Below the pieces are notes generated by a model. That model was not told the DNA's origin and ran no database searches. It was given only the letters and a program-made list of their open reading frames with translations. 64,000 bases of DNA. It comes from Flavobacterium silvisoli (lineage in GTDB: Bacteria; Bacteroidota; Bacteroidia; Flavobacteriales; Flavobacteriaceae). Below are positions 42,421-52,326 of the stretch, one piece after another; the first letter of the stretch is position 1; the number at the start of each line of letters is the position of its first letter. Location of the stretch: assembly GCF_004329815.1 (NCBI RefSeq), contig NZ_SJPE01000002.1:1-64000 (forward strand), written 5' to 3'. Made by a program: the position numbers and the translations under genes.

Positions 42421-43215
42421 ATGATGAAAAGTGTTATTTCCTTTCTTTTACTGCTAACTTTCTCCATCGGTTTTAGTCAAAAACCCAAACTGAAAACCAC
42501 TTCATTGAATTCAGAACTAATGGAAAACAAAACCTATGTAGGTTTTGATGGATTAGGCAATAATTATTATATTAAAGATAATGTATTTATCAAACAGGAC
42601 GACAAACAAAAATGGGAATACAAAAATGTGTCGTTAGGCAAAATTACCTCAGTGGATTTTATCAATCCTTTAAAGATTGTTGTTTTTTATGAAGATTTCA
42701 ATACCATCATTACACTTGACAATCAATTGAATGAAATTCAGAGACTGAATCTTTTTGACATAGACAGCAGCATTTTTGCTTCTAAAATAGGCATGGCTTC
42801 GCAAAATAAATTTTGGATTTACAATGCTTTGACCCAACAAATCATGCTGTTCAATTATTTGAATAACACTTCGTCCAACGTTGGAAACCCAATACAGGAA
42901 AACATCAAATTCACCCAATCTGATTTTAATAATTTTTATTGGATTGACGAGAACAACAATTGGTTTGCAATTGACATTTACGGAAAAGTGACTTTGTTGG
43001 CCAACATTCCGCCTTGGGAAAAACTACAAATCATAGATTACGACAAGTTGTTGTTTTCATCTGACAATGTTCTGTATTGCCTGAACAACAAATCAAAAGT
43101 CATTTACGAAATAGAAATTGTTGAGAAATCGTTTCAGAATTTTTACTACAAAGACCAAATTTTAGCTATTTTTACCAACCAACAGATTAAGAATTTTAAA
43201 TTAAAATTACCATAA
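42421..43215 (+). CDS. Secreted beta-propeller-like protein of unknown function
   Basis: This 264-residue protein has a signal peptide (ending SIGFSQ) and repeated short beta motifs (YVGFDGLGNNYYIKDN, IDENNNWFAIDIYGK) that look like blades of a propeller. No catalytic residues are recognisable. Its stop overlaps the start of the kinase gene by one base (TAATG), so the two are translationally coupled. Confidence 0.75.
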   Translation: MMKSVISFLLLLTFSIGFSQKPKLKTTSLNSELMENKTYVGFDGLGNNYYIKDNVFIKQDDKQKWEYKNVSLGKITSVDFINPLKIVVFYEDFNTIITLDNQLNEIQRLNLFDIDSSIFASKIGMASQNKFWIYNALTQQIMLFNYLNNTSSNVGNPIQENIKFTQSDFNNFYWIDENNNWFAIDIYGKVTLLANIPPWEKLQIIDYDKLLFSSDNVLYCLNNKSKVIYEIEIVEKSFQNFYYKDQILAIFTNQQIKNFKLKLP

Positions 43216-43829
43216 TGCACATAGCGGTAGCCGGAAACATCGGAGCAGGAAAGACAACTTTGACCAGATTTTTAGCCAAACATTTCAAATGGGAACCTCA
43301 TTTTGAAGATGTTGTTGACAATCCGTATCTGGATGATTTTTACCACCAAATGGAGCGTTGGAGTTTTAATTTACAAATCTACTTCCTGAACTCGCGTTTC
43401 CGCCAAGTGCTTCAAATTCGCGAAAGCGGAAAAAACATCATTCAGGACAGAACGATTTATGAAGACGCTCACATCTTTGCCCCTAACTTGCATGCTATGG
43501 GATTGATGACCAATCGCGATTTTCAGAATTACACTTCATTGTTTGAACTGATGGAAGGTTTGGTAGGTTCACCCGATTTGTTGATTTATTTGAGAAGTTC
43601 TATCCCTAATTTAGTATCTCAAATTCATAAACGCGGACGCGATTATGAGAACACTATTTCTATTGATTATTTAAGTCGATTGAACGAACGTTATGAAGCT
43701 TGGATAACCACTTATGACAAAGGAAAATTACTAATTATTGATGTAGACAATGTTGATTTTGTCAATAATCCGGAAGACTTAGGAATGGTAATTAACCGAA
43801 TTGATGCTGAACTAAACGGACTGTTTTAA
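43215..43829 (+). CDS. Deoxynucleoside kinase
   Basis: This 204-residue protein of the dNK/dGK/dCK family phosphorylates deoxynucleosides for salvage. It has the P-loop GNIGAGKTT (7-15), the block DRTIYEDAHIFA and the substrate-lid RGRDYE. Base specificity cannot be deduced. It ends at a strong terminator. Confidence 0.92.
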   Translation: MHIAVAGNIGAGKTTLTRFLAKHFKWEPHFEDVVDNPYLDDFYHQMERWSFNLQIYFLNSRFRQVLQIRESGKNIIQDRTIYEDAHIFAPNLHAMGLMTNRDFQNYTSLFELMEGLVGSPDLLIYLRSSIPNLVSQIHKRGRDYENTISIDYLSRLNERYEAWITTYDKGKLLIIDVDNVDFVNNPEDLGMVINRIDAELNGLF

Positions 43830-43840
43830 AAGATACAAAT

Positions 43841-43876
43841 ACAAAAAAGCCTCAACAATGTTGAGGCTTTTTTGTA
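43841..43876. terminator. Bidirectional terminator
   Basis: Stem AAAAAAGCCTCAAC / GTTGAGGCTTTTTT with a three-base loop between convergent genes. Confidence 0.88.
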
Positions 43877-43894
43877 TTCTATTTTGAATGATTA

Positions 43895-45049
43895 TTATAA
43901 ATTCAATATCACATATTCCAAAATCAAACCCGAATTACCAATGTTTCCACTGGCATGGTTATGAAATGTAGTGTAGTATATCGTTCCGCTGTTATTTGTA
44001 CTTGAACAGGCCCCGATAGAATCGCCGTGAGCTTCATGAGCCGCCCAAGCTGATTCTTCGATGGTAATTGTCACCGGATTACCAGATTCATCAGTATGAC
44101 AGATAGTAACCCAACCGTCGTTATCATCACCTCCTACCGGACTTGAAACAGTTCCTGAGTTAAACATATTGGTCTTTATCATCAAAGGTTGGTTGGTAGC
44201 AGGATCACTTACCAATACATCCCAATAAGTCGGCTCATAACTAAATATTCTTTGCCATGAACCTAAATCATATTGAATATCAAGTGAAGAAAAACCAAGG
44301 GCAGAGGCTAAGTTAGTATCAGCAACCTGAGCCCCCATGATGGTCATGCTGGAACCTGTATTTTTAGAACATAATTTATCATCTGGAATAAATCCGCCAG
44401 CTAATCCGCAAGAAGACGAATTTGAACCACCACCGGTTAAATAGGCAACAGCCCAATCAGAAGCATATAAGCTACCGCCATTGGTCACAAAATTGGCCAA
44501 ATTAGTATCCATTACAGGATTTGTATAGCCCTGTTTAGCCCCACAGTTTAAAAAGATAATATCGTACTGAGACACTTTGCTATAATCCGCAAGATCGGCA
44601 TTACTGATTTGAGTTATTGTATACCCTAGCCCAGTAACTATGTCTTGTATTTCATCATAAGAACCGGCTACATAAGCCATATTGGCAACCTGATCTAATC
44701 TTGACAAGGATGCGTCAATAGTCAATGTTTGGTCTTTTACAACTGTTACCTGCAATGACGTTCTGAAATTGGCTCCGTCTCCGGTTTGCATGTATAATTT
44801 TCTTTGACCTACCGGTGCCTGTAATGAAAAATCGCCATTGGCCTGGGTGATGGTACGGTATATTTTGTTGTTGTCATCAAAGACAAAAACTAAGGCCCCA
44901 CCTACCGGTTTCGTCCCGTTTTTTACCATTAATTTTCCGGTGATGGTTCCGGTTGGTTGTACTGATGTGCCCGAACTGTCATCCTTACTACAACTTATAG
45001 TGAGGAAGATTACGGCAAAAAATGCGATTAAAATAGATTTAATTTTCAT
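43895..45049 (-). CDS. Lipoprotein with carboxypeptidase-like domain and amidotransferase-like fold
   Basis: This 384-residue protein has a lipoprotein signal (TISC, Cys20), a CarboxypepD_reg-like beta-sandwich (about 33-115), and a middle part that looks like a class I glutamine-amidotransferase/ThuA fold (YDIIFLNCGAK, NFVTNGGSLYASDWA). A Cys/His-rich insert WVTICHTDESGNPVTITIEE and AHEAHGDSIGACSS matches a motif seen in many bacterial surface proteins. Function unknown; surface-located by its lipobox. Confidence 0.75.
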   Translation of the reverse strand: MKIKSILIAFFAVIFLTISCSKDDSSGTSVQPTGTITGKLMVKNGTKPVGGALVFVFDDNNKIYRTITQANGDFSLQAPVGQRKLYMQTGDGANFRTSLQVTVVKDQTLTIDASLSRLDQVANMAYVAGSYDEIQDIVTGLGYTITQISNADLADYSKVSQYDIIFLNCGAKQGYTNPVMDTNLANFVTNGGSLYASDWAVAYLTGGGSNSSSCGLAGGFIPDDKLCSKNTGSSMTIMGAQVADTNLASALGFSSLDIQYDLGSWQRIFSYEPTYWDVLVSDPATNQPLMIKTNMFNSGTVSSPVGGDDNDGWVTICHTDESGNPVTITIEESAWAAHEAHGDSIGACSSTNNSGTIYYTTFHNHASGNIGNSGLILEYVILNL

Positions 45050-45104
45050 TGATTTTTGGTTGTTTAGTTAATAAATAGCTTGATTACAAATGACTTATAT
45101 CTAT

Positions 45105-45112
45105 CAAATGTA
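45105..45112 (-). promoter_or_regulatory. -7 promoter box of the lipoprotein gene
   Basis: The minus strand reads TACATTTG, 55 bp before the start at 45049. Confidence 0.5.
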
Positions 45113-45154
45113 ATAAAAAAAGTATTAAAAAAAACATCTATTGGAAATCTAAAA

Positions 45155-45185
45155 CAAAAATGCCCCGCAATAGCAGGGCATTTTC
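45155..45185. terminator. hppA terminator
   Basis: Stem AAAATGCCC(c)GC / GC(a)GGGCATTTT with flanking A and T runs, 22 bp past the hppA stop. Confidence 0.8.
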
Positions 45186-45207
45186 TATTTGAAAGATTAA
45201 CTCTGTA

Positions 45208-47784
45208 TTATTTCAAAGCATCAACTTTGGCCTTAACTTCAGCCTCTGTACCTTCAAAGGTTTCGGTGGCAGAAGTTCCGTTTACGGTAGTGGTAACTGT
45301 TGCTTTTGATTTACCATTAGTATTGGTAATTTCAACTCTTACGTTTTTACCCATTGGTACATCCATCTTCATTCCTTTTTTAGCACAGCAGTCCTCTTTT
45401 TTATCTGCAATGAATTTTCCATCTGCATCATAATGAGATAAACACATTTCTTTTTGCTCAGGAGTACATTTTAAAGAATCGCACATTTTAGCGCACTCTT
45501 CTTTGGTCATGGTAGCACATTTGCTCATATCGCATTTGCCCATCATATCCCCTTTGCATTCCATTTTCATATCCATAGTACATTCCATTTTTTTGCCTTC
45601 CGGTGCCACTCCGCTTCCTAAAATTGGAGCAATTACCAACCCAATCAAACAAGTCAATTTGATTAAGATATTCATTGACGGACCTGAAGTATCTTTAAAT
45701 GGATCTCCTACAGTATCTCCGGTTACCGCGGCTTTGTGCGCATCCGAACCTTTATAAGTCATTTCGCCGTTGATTTCAACACCAGCTTCGAATGATTTTT
45801 TTGCATTATCCCAAGCACCACCGGCATTGTTTTGGAACACTGCCCAAAGCACACCTGATACCGTAACTCCGGCCATGTAACCACCTAACATTTCAGCTAT
45901 TAATTGGTTGTTATCACCGTATACAAATTTACCTAATAATACAATAGCTATTGGGAAACCAATTGTAAGGATTCCAGGCAACATCATTTCGCGCAAAGCC
46001 GCTTTAGTAGAAATTTCCACACACTTGCCATATTCAGGTTTGTTCTTACCTTCCATGATGCCCGGAATTTCTTTGAACTGACGGCGTACTTCATATACCA
46101 TATCCATAGCTGCTTTACCTACCGAGTTCATAGCCAAAGCCGAGAACACTACCGGAATCATCCCTCCTATGAATAACATTGCTAATACCGGAGCTTTGAA
46201 GATGTTGATACCATCAATTCCTGTAAAAGTTACATAAGCGGCAAATAAAGCTAATGAAGTTAAAGCCGCAGAAGCAATGGCGAAACCTTTTCCTGTAGCA
46301 GCCGTAGTGTTACCTACTGAATCCAAAATATCCGTTCTTGTACGAACTTCTTTTGGCAATTCGCTCATTTCAGCAATACCTCCTGCGTTATCAGAGATTG
46401 GTCCGAAAGCATCAATAGCTAACTGCATAGCCGTAGTAGCCATCATAGCAGAAGCGGCCAATGCTACACCATAGAATCCTGCAAAAGCATAAGAAGCCCA
46501 AATAGCACCACCAAACAATAAAACTGTTGGGAATGTTGAAATCATACCTGTGGCTAAACCTGCAATTACGTTGGTTCCTGCTCCTGTTGAAGATTTTTGT
46601 ACAATAGCCAACACTGGTTTTGTACCTAATCCTGTGTAATATTCTGTTACGGATGAAATAGCTCCACCCACAATTAATCCGATAATAGTAGCATAGAAAA
46701 CTCTCATTGAAGATATGGCTTTAGCTCCTTCTCCGAAAAAATCCATGTTCATCGTTTTTGGCAACATCATATCTACTAAGAAATAACAAGAAATTGCAGT
46801 TAAAACAATAGAAACCCAGTTCCCGATGTTTAATGCTTTTTGTACTTGTGCTTCTTTAGCATCATCGCTGGTTATTTTTACCAACATGGTTCCGATGATT
46901 GAAAATAAGATTCCGAAACCGGCAATAGCCATTGGCAATAAGATTGGACCAATTCCACCGAAAGCATCTTCGATTTTTCCGCCCATATCTTTGATCACAT
47001 AGTTACCCAATACCATAGCTGCCAATACGGTTGCGACATAAGAACCAAATAAGTCGGCACCCATACCGGCCACGTCTCCTACGTTATCTCCTACGTTATC
47101 AGCAATAGTTGCAGGGTTACGAGGATCATCCTCCGGAATTCCAGCTTCAACTTTACCTACTAAGTCAGCTCCTACGTCAGCCGCTTTAGTATAAATACCA
47201 CCACCTACGCGGGCGAACAAAGCGATAGATTCAGCACCTAAGGAGAAACCGGCTAATGTTTCTAAAACAACGGTCATCCCTTCAGTGTCTGTCCATACTC
47301 CACCCATAAAGATGTGGAAGAATAATATAAAGAATGTTGTCAATCCCAAAACTGCAAGTCCGGCAACACCGAGACCCATTACCGTTCCACCGCCAAAAGA
47401 AACTTTTAACGCTTGTGGCAAACTGCTACGAGCCGCTTGTGTGGTTCTCACGTTAGTTTTGGTTGCGATTTTCATCCCCATGTTCCCAGCTAAAGCTGAG
47501 AAGAAAGCTCCGAAAATAAACGCAATAACAATTAACATATGCGTTTTAACGCCCGGTAAAAAAGTAATACCCGCTAATACTGCACTTGCAATAAGCACAA
47601 AAACAGCCAGCAATCGGTATTCTGCTTTAAGGAAAGCCAAGGCACCTTCATAGATGTAATCTGAAATCTCTTTCATCTTACCATCACCGGCATCTTGTTT
47701 CAAAACCCAAGCTCTTTTGACCGCCATAAACAGCAATCCAATAATTGCCATTACTATTGGCACGTAAATCATCATTGATTCCAT
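45208..47784 (-). CDS. hppA: Membrane-bound proton/sodium pyrophosphatase
   Basis: This 858-residue protein couples pyrophosphate hydrolysis to ion pumping. It has about 16 membrane helices, the PPi site [12 protein letters not shown] and the block [12 protein letters not shown], whose Ala is typical of potassium-dependent enzymes. Residues 729-858 are an extra tail: first Met/Cys/Lys-rich with ten cysteines, then a beta-strand-like domain ending [10 protein letters not shown]. Most family members stop near residue 730. Whether it pumps H+ or Na+ cannot be decided by eye. Confidence 0.93.
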   Translation of the reverse strand: MESMMIYVPIVMAIIGLLFMAVKRAWVLKQDAGDGKMKEISDYIYEGALAFLKAEYRLLAVFVLIASAVLAGITFLPGVKTHMLIVIAFIFGAFFSALAGNMGMKIATKTNVRTTQAARSSLPQALKVSFGGGTVMGLGVAGLAVLGLTTFFILFFHIFMGGVWTDTEGMTVVLETLAGFSLGAESIALFARVGGGIYTKAADVGADLVGKVEAGIPEDDPRNPATIADNVGDNVGDVAGMGADLFGSYVATVLAAMVLGNYVIKDMGGKIEDAFGGIGPILLPMAIAGFGILFSIIGTMLVKITSDDAKEAQVQKALNIGNWVSIVLTAISCYFLVDMMLPKTMNMDFFGEGAKAISSMRVFYATIIGLIVGGAISSVTEYYTGLGTKPVLAIVQKSSTGAGTNVIAGLATGMISTFPTVLLFGGAIWASYAFAGFYGVALAASAMMATTAMQLAIDAFGPISDNAGGIAEMSELPKEVRTRTDILDSVGNTTAATGKGFAIASAALTSLALFAAYVTFTGIDGINIFKAPVLAMLFIGGMIPVVFSALAMNSVGKAAMDMVYEVRRQFKEIPGIMEGKNKPEYGKCVEISTKAALREMMLPGILTIGFPIAIVLLGKFVYGDNNQLIAEMLGGYMAGVTVSGVLWAVFQNNAGGAWDNAKKSFEAGVEINGEMTYKGSDAHKAAVTGDTVGDPFKDTSGPSMNILIKLTCLIGLVIAPILGSGVAPEGKKMECTMDMKMECKGDMMGKCDMSKCATMTKEECAKMCDSLKCTPEQKEMCLSHYDADGKFIADKKEDCCAKKGMKMDVPMGKNVRVEITNTNGKSKATVTTTVNGTSATETFEGTEAEVKAKVDALK

Positions 47785-47818
47785 AAATATAATTTTCGTT
47801 ATAAATTTTTATCGTGGG

Positions 47819-47826
47819 CAAAAATA
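47819..47826 (-). promoter_or_regulatory. -7 promoter box of hppA
   Basis: The minus strand reads TATTTTTG, 35 bp before the hppA ATG. Confidence 0.55.
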
Positions 47827-47896
47827 ACAAAATTTTAAGAACTTATACGTCTCGTTAAGGTTTATAAAAATAAATCTGCTAATTTCCTATAGTTTC

Positions 47897-48490
47897 TTAA
47901 ATTTTATTTCTTTTTTTAAGATAATAATGCCATAATATGTAGGAGGCTAACGTTCTGTAGGGTTTCCAATCTTCAGTCAATAGAATCATTTCTGCTTCGG
48001 TATGAATATCGTACAATTCTTTGATGGTATTCCGAATAGCAATGTCTCCCAACGGAATGATATCGAGGGCTTGCAGGCAAAACATGAGGTAAACTTCTAC
48101 CGTCCAATGCCCGACGCCTTTCAGCTTTAAAAGTTCTTCCCGAATTTCAGCTTCAGATTTGTTGGCAAAACTTTCAAAAACCAATTCGCCGTTCAATACT
48201 TTTTCGGCTAAATGTTTCAGGTAGATTATTTTTTGTCGCGACACCCCAAAACCGCGAAGTGTTTCATCGGATGCCCTGTAAATATGGGTTGGATTTATTT
48301 CTCCGAAATAATTTTGTAGTTTGACATAACATGCTTTGGCCGAAGCAACGGAAACCTGTTGCTCTAAAATGATGTGACACAAAGCCGCAAAACCCTCCTC
48401 GCGCTTTTGAATATGGGGATGGCCAAAATTGTCTATAATAAACCGTAGGGTTTCGTCTTTTTCCGCTAAAAATTCAAGGGCTTTTTGCAC
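47897..48490 (-). CDS. HhH-GPD DNA glycosylase (AlkA / 3-methyladenine type)
   Basis: This 197-residue protein belongs to the helix-hairpin-helix base-excision glycosylases; the HhH motif LKLKGVGHWTVEVYLMF is followed by the catalytic aspartate in PLGDIA. It lacks the Fe-S cluster cysteines of EndoIII and the N-terminal domain of E. coli AlkA, so it is a minimal alkylpurine glycosylase. It starts 2 bp after the stop of the DUF5686 gene. Confidence 0.88.
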   Translation of the reverse strand: MQKALEFLAEKDETLRFIIDNFGHPHIQKREEGFAALCHIILEQQVSVASAKACYVKLQNYFGEINPTHIYRASDETLRGFGVSRQKIIYLKHLAEKVLNGELVFESFANKSEAEIREELLKLKGVGHWTVEVYLMFCLQALDIIPLGDIAIRNTIKELYDIHTEAEMILLTEDWKPYRTLASYILWHYYLKKRNKI

Positions 48491-48492
48491 GA

Positions 48493-50979
48493 TTAAAAAT
48501 AGAATCCGAAAGAACCTTTTACCGTAAAGTTGTTCGTATCGGGTAAATTGCGATAATTCCCTCTCCAGGCAAAATCCAAACGGAATACTTTAAAGATGTT
48601 CCCAATTCCGGCATTGTACTCCCAATACGGTTTTTCGGGAGCTTGATAAATCAGACCCGAAGCGTTGATGGCTCGGTTGGCATCTGAAATGGTTCCGTAT
48701 ACACCTTTTACACCAACAATCTCGCGCAGGTTCAGTTTGCGCAATCCCGGGATTCGGGCAAAAATCTTTCCTTGGAAATTGTGCTGCCATTGAAACGTGG
48801 CATAGGTATCGGTCACAAATTCGTAGAAATTCAGGTTGCTGAACGTATTGTCGATAATAAAATACGTTTGATTCCCCGGCACTACACTCATCAATCCTAA
48901 CGGAATGGTTCCGAATGTTTTTCCTAACTCCATGGTGAAATTAGAACGTCCCAAAGCGCCAATAATAATAGGCTGTTTGTAGTACAATTGAATTTTTTGG
49001 TAATCAAAATCACTATTAATAAAGCCTTTGAATCCTTGACTGTAATTGATAAATACGCGACTGAAAGGACTATCTATGTTGCGTCGTTCCACACCGTAAC
49101 CGATGGTTTTTTTCTTTGGTGTAAACTCAATCTGAAAAGACAACTCGGCTTGTTTGACATCCTTTTTTGCAGTTGTGAATGTATCGTCGGTAAAATAATC
49201 AAGTTTGAAGGTGTTGGAAGCCGACTCTAACGTTCGATAGGAAAAATCCAATTCAAAAGTCAGGTTTTTAACCGGTTCAATCTCAATACCCAAGGTACTC
49301 AGATTGATATTCGTCAGCTTTCCGTTGGAACCCGTAGTAAACAATCCTGATGAAGCATAACTTCTTCCCAAAACATCATTGGTCGTAGTGAGGCTGGCTC
49401 CAATCTGTTCTACATCGCGTCGATTACCACCGGAAATGATGATGCGGTTTTTCTTGTCTAACATCCATTTTGCGGAAGCTCCGTATTTGAATTTGTTATC
49501 ATCAAAACCATAGGCGGTATACCCTTGTAAACGCCACAAATCATTGGGACCAAAATAAGTACGGGCACCGGCTCTGAGTCGCACTCCTTCTACCTCATTG
49601 TAGCCAATGGTAGAAAAAATAGGGCCGTAATCCAAATGCCATTTCGGAATTTCGATATACCCACTACCCAAAATAGAAACCAAGCTATACAGGTGTTTGA
49701 ATTTCGGAACAGTTTTGAGCGTGTCAATCATTTTGTAGATTTTCTCCTCATCTTTGTTGAGTTTTTCAAAACGGTTTTCACTCCAATAAGCATTATCACG
49801 ATTATAGACCGCATTGTCTATGTAATTGACTTCTTCCTTATAAAACTTATCCGGTTTCTTTTCGTTGAATTTGAAATTTTGATACATAGTAGTACGCTTC
49901 CCATACACCCCTTTGGATTCTTCTTTTTTGCGCAAAGCGAAATCCGACATCATGTAATCGCGGGTGGGTAAAAAGACCGAATCGTTCAGCACATCATATT
50001 CCTGTTCAATATAAATATCTTTTACCCAGTTGATGTTAGCGCTTTTGGTTACCGCCATGTTGATTTTTTTTATGGCAAACGTAGTGTCATTCACCCAAAA
50101 ATCTCCTTTAAAAGTCAACTCGTTTTTGCGTCGCGGATAGAACACAATATTGTAGCACAATTTATTATCAATGACAGCGGTATCGGCCAAAACGTAATTG
50201 TAAACATCGATTCCGGTGCGCGACAACGGACTGGTAAAGCTCTTGTCAAAGAAATTCAGATAGTTATCATAAATATCAAAATCGCTGTACAAATCTTTGA
50301 TGAACATGTTTACCCCGTCACCATTCCCCAACCCGGAGTTTTTATTGGCCTTCAATATTTCTTTGGTGCGTTTATTTTCATTATCACCGTAAACTTCCGA
50401 AAGAGATTCGTTGATGAAGATAGGCAGGTATGTTTTTCCGGTAACTTTGGAAGTATCGACATTTTTGAAAACGAATTCCATGCCTTTGAAAATCTTGCTT
50501 TTCATAAATGCGCTGTCAATAGTATTCATATCAAACTCAACCTTTTCGTATTTGTCATACTGGTACTGCTTGAACATTTTGAGACCGTTCTTGCGGCGGC
50601 GTTCCCAAATTTTTCGCAAAATATCAAGGGCAGGATTGTTTTTTTTAGACGTTTTTCCGGCATAAATTTTTACTTCCTTAAGCGAATTCCCTTCGGTTAA
50701 AATGACTTTAAAATCATAGTTAACCAATTTAGGCAACTTTACTTCCTTATCCGGGAAACCGACAAAAGAGACGATGATTGCCGTATAATTGTCGGGGGAC
50801 TCTATATAAAAGCGGCCATCTTCATTTGAAACCACTCCAGTTTTGGATCCTTTAAAAACGATATTGGCATATGGAACCGGTTGTTTTGAATTATCCAAAA
50901 CTACACCGCTGACTTTGGTTTGCGCCGAAACCGTATGGGTAAATACGATTAAAAACAGACTAAAAAGTATCTTTTTCAT
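48493..50979 (-). CDS. DUF5686 outer-membrane protein with carboxypeptidase-like domain
   Basis: This 828-residue protein has a signal peptide (ending HTVSAQ), a CarboxypepD_reg-like domain (about 20-100, VVLDNSKQPVPYANIVFKG) and a DUF5686 region leading into a C-terminal barrel that ends VKGSFGFYF. It is predicted to be an outer-membrane protein of unknown function. ATG 50979 is chosen: an upstream TTG at 51021 overlaps a -7 box. A terminator-like hairpin runs up to the start codon. Confidence 0.83.
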   Translation of the reverse strand: MKKILFSLFLIVFTHTVSAQTKVSGVVLDNSKQPVPYANIVFKGSKTGVVSNEDGRFYIESPDNYTAIIVSFVGFPDKEVKLPKLVNYDFKVILTEGNSLKEVKIYAGKTSKKNNPALDILRKIWERRRKNGLKMFKQYQYDKYEKVEFDMNTIDSAFMKSKIFKGMEFVFKNVDTSKVTGKTYLPIFINESLSEVYGDNENKRTKEILKANKNSGLGNGDGVNMFIKDLYSDFDIYDNYLNFFDKSFTSPLSRTGIDVYNYVLADTAVIDNKLCYNIVFYPRRKNELTFKGDFWVNDTTFAIKKINMAVTKSANINWVKDIYIEQEYDVLNDSVFLPTRDYMMSDFALRKKEESKGVYGKRTTMYQNFKFNEKKPDKFYKEEVNYIDNAVYNRDNAYWSENRFEKLNKDEEKIYKMIDTLKTVPKFKHLYSLVSILGSGYIEIPKWHLDYGPIFSTIGYNEVEGVRLRAGARTYFGPNDLWRLQGYTAYGFDDNKFKYGASAKWMLDKKNRIIISGGNRRDVEQIGASLTTTNDVLGRSYASSGLFTTGSNGKLTNINLSTLGIEIEPVKNLTFELDFSYRTLESASNTFKLDYFTDDTFTTAKKDVKQAELSFQIEFTPKKKTIGYGVERRNIDSPFSRVFINYSQGFKGFINSDFDYQKIQLYYKQPIIIGALGRSNFTMELGKTFGTIPLGLMSVVPGNQTYFIIDNTFSNLNFYEFVTDTYATFQWQHNFQGKIFARIPGLRKLNLREIVGVKGVYGTISDANRAINASGLIYQAPEKPYWEYNAGIGNIFKVFRLDFAWRGNYRNLPDTNNFTVKGSFGFYF

Positions 50980-50981
50980 AA

Positions 50982-51019
50982 ACAAAAAAACTTCATCAAA
51001 TTGGCTCTGATGAAGTTTC
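50982..51019 (-). terminator. Terminator-like hairpin at the DUF5686 start
   Basis: On the minus strand AAACTTCATCA and TGATGAAGTTT form an 11-bp stem followed by T-rich sequence, ending 3 bp before the start codon at 50979. It can end pdhB transcripts and may also attenuate reading into the next gene. Confidence 0.7.
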
Positions 51020-51026
51020 AAATATA
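51019..51026 (-). promoter_or_regulatory. -7 promoter box overlapping the terminator hairpin
   Basis: The minus strand reads TATATTTG and directly abuts the hairpin's first arm, 39 bp before the DUF5686 start. A transcript from it would begin inside the stem, so it would escape the terminator. Confidence 0.5.
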
Positions 51027-51105
51027 GGATTTTTTTAGAATGTCAGACAAATTAGAATTTTTAGGTGTTAAATTTTAACATCTGAAAATCCGAACATCTT
51101 GAAAT

Positions 51106-52083
51106 CTATTTATAAGCTACTTTTTTTACAGCTTTTATAACATCGTTAGCGTTAGGCAACCATTCTTTCAGCAAGGTTGGCGAATAAGGTGCCGGTGTAT
51201 CAGCCGTAGTAATTCTTTGGATGGGCGCATCTAAATAATCGAACGCTCTTTCCTGAACCATATATGTAATTTCAGAAGCTACACTGGCAAACGGCCAAGC
51301 CTCTTCTAATACTACCAAACGATTGGTTTTTTTAACCGAATTGATAATGCAATCGTAATCCATCGGACGTACTGTTCTCAAATCGATGATTTCACATGAA
51401 ATTCCTTCTTTGGCTAGTTCATCAGCTGCGATGTAAGCTTCTTTGATGATTTTTCCAAAAGAAACAATGGTTACATCCGTACCTTCCCTTTTGATGTCGG
51501 CTACACCTAAAGGAATAGTGTACTCTTCATCCGGAATTTCGCCTTTATCCCCATACATTTGCTCTGACTCCATGAAAATCACCGGATCGTTATCGCGTAT
51601 GGCTGATTTCAATAACCCTTTAGCGTCATATGGTGTTGATGGCACAACCACTTTCAATCCGGGGGTGTTGGCAAACCAGTTTTCAAAGGCTTGTGAATGG
51701 GTGGCTCCCAACTGTCCGGCAGAAGCAGTAGGACCGCGGAACACCATTGGCATCGGGAATTGTCCGCCCGACATTTGGCGCATTTTAGCCGCATTATTAA
51801 TGATTTGATCTATACCTACCAAAGAGAAGTTAAACGTCATGTATTCTACAATCGGTCGGCATCCGTTCATGGCTGAACCAACTGCAATTCCGGCAAAACC
51901 AAGCTCTGCAATAGGAGTATCGATTACTCTTTTAGGTCCAAATTCATCCAACATTCCTTTAGAAGCCTTGTAAGCTCCGTTGTATTCCGCCACCTCTTCT
52001 CCCATCAAGTATACTGACTCGTCGCGACGCATTTCTTCGCTCATCGCTTCGGCTACTGCTTCTCTAAATTGTATCGTTCTCAT
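51106..52083 (-). CDS. pdhB: Pyruvate dehydrogenase E1 component, beta subunit
   Basis: This 325-residue protein is the beta subunit of the thiamine-dependent E1 of pyruvate dehydrogenase; blocks include MGEEVAEYNGAYKASKG, DTPIAELGFAGIAVG and EAWPFASVASEI. The alpha and E2 genes are not next to it. A -7 box lies 36 bp upstream. Degenerate GATTTTCn octads lie just past its stop. Confidence 0.92.
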   Translation of the reverse strand: MRTIQFREAVAEAMSEEMRRDESVYLMGEEVAEYNGAYKASKGMLDEFGPKRVIDTPIAELGFAGIAVGSAMNGCRPIVEYMTFNFSLVGIDQIINNAAKMRQMSGGQFPMPMVFRGPTASAGQLGATHSQAFENWFANTPGLKVVVPSTPYDAKGLLKSAIRDNDPVIFMESEQMYGDKGEIPDEEYTIPLGVADIKREGTDVTIVSFGKIIKEAYIAADELAKEGISCEIIDLRTVRPMDYDCIINSVKKTNRLVVLEEAWPFASVASEITYMVQERAFDYLDAPIQRITTADTPAPYSPTLLKEWLPNANDVIKAVKKVAYK

Positions 52084-52119
52084 AGTATGATTATGTTACT
52101 TTCTGTAAATTTCGAATGG

Positions 52120-52127
52120 CAAAAATA
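52120..52127 (-). promoter_or_regulatory. -7 promoter box of pdhB
   Basis: The minus strand reads TATTTTTG, 36 bp before the pdhB ATG, in the 243-bp gap divergent from etfB. Confidence 0.55.
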
Positions 52128-52326
52128 AAAATTAAAAACGATTAAAAAACATTTATTCATCTTAAATAATGGCGTTTTAAACCGGCATTCATTTACAATA
52201 AAATAAGCCTCATTTTTTATTTGTCACGAAATCGATTGAAATTTAAAAATTTGTTATGCGCGCATATAAAAAATAGAAATATATTTTATACTTTTACGCT
52301 CTTAAATTCACTTAATAGATACAATA

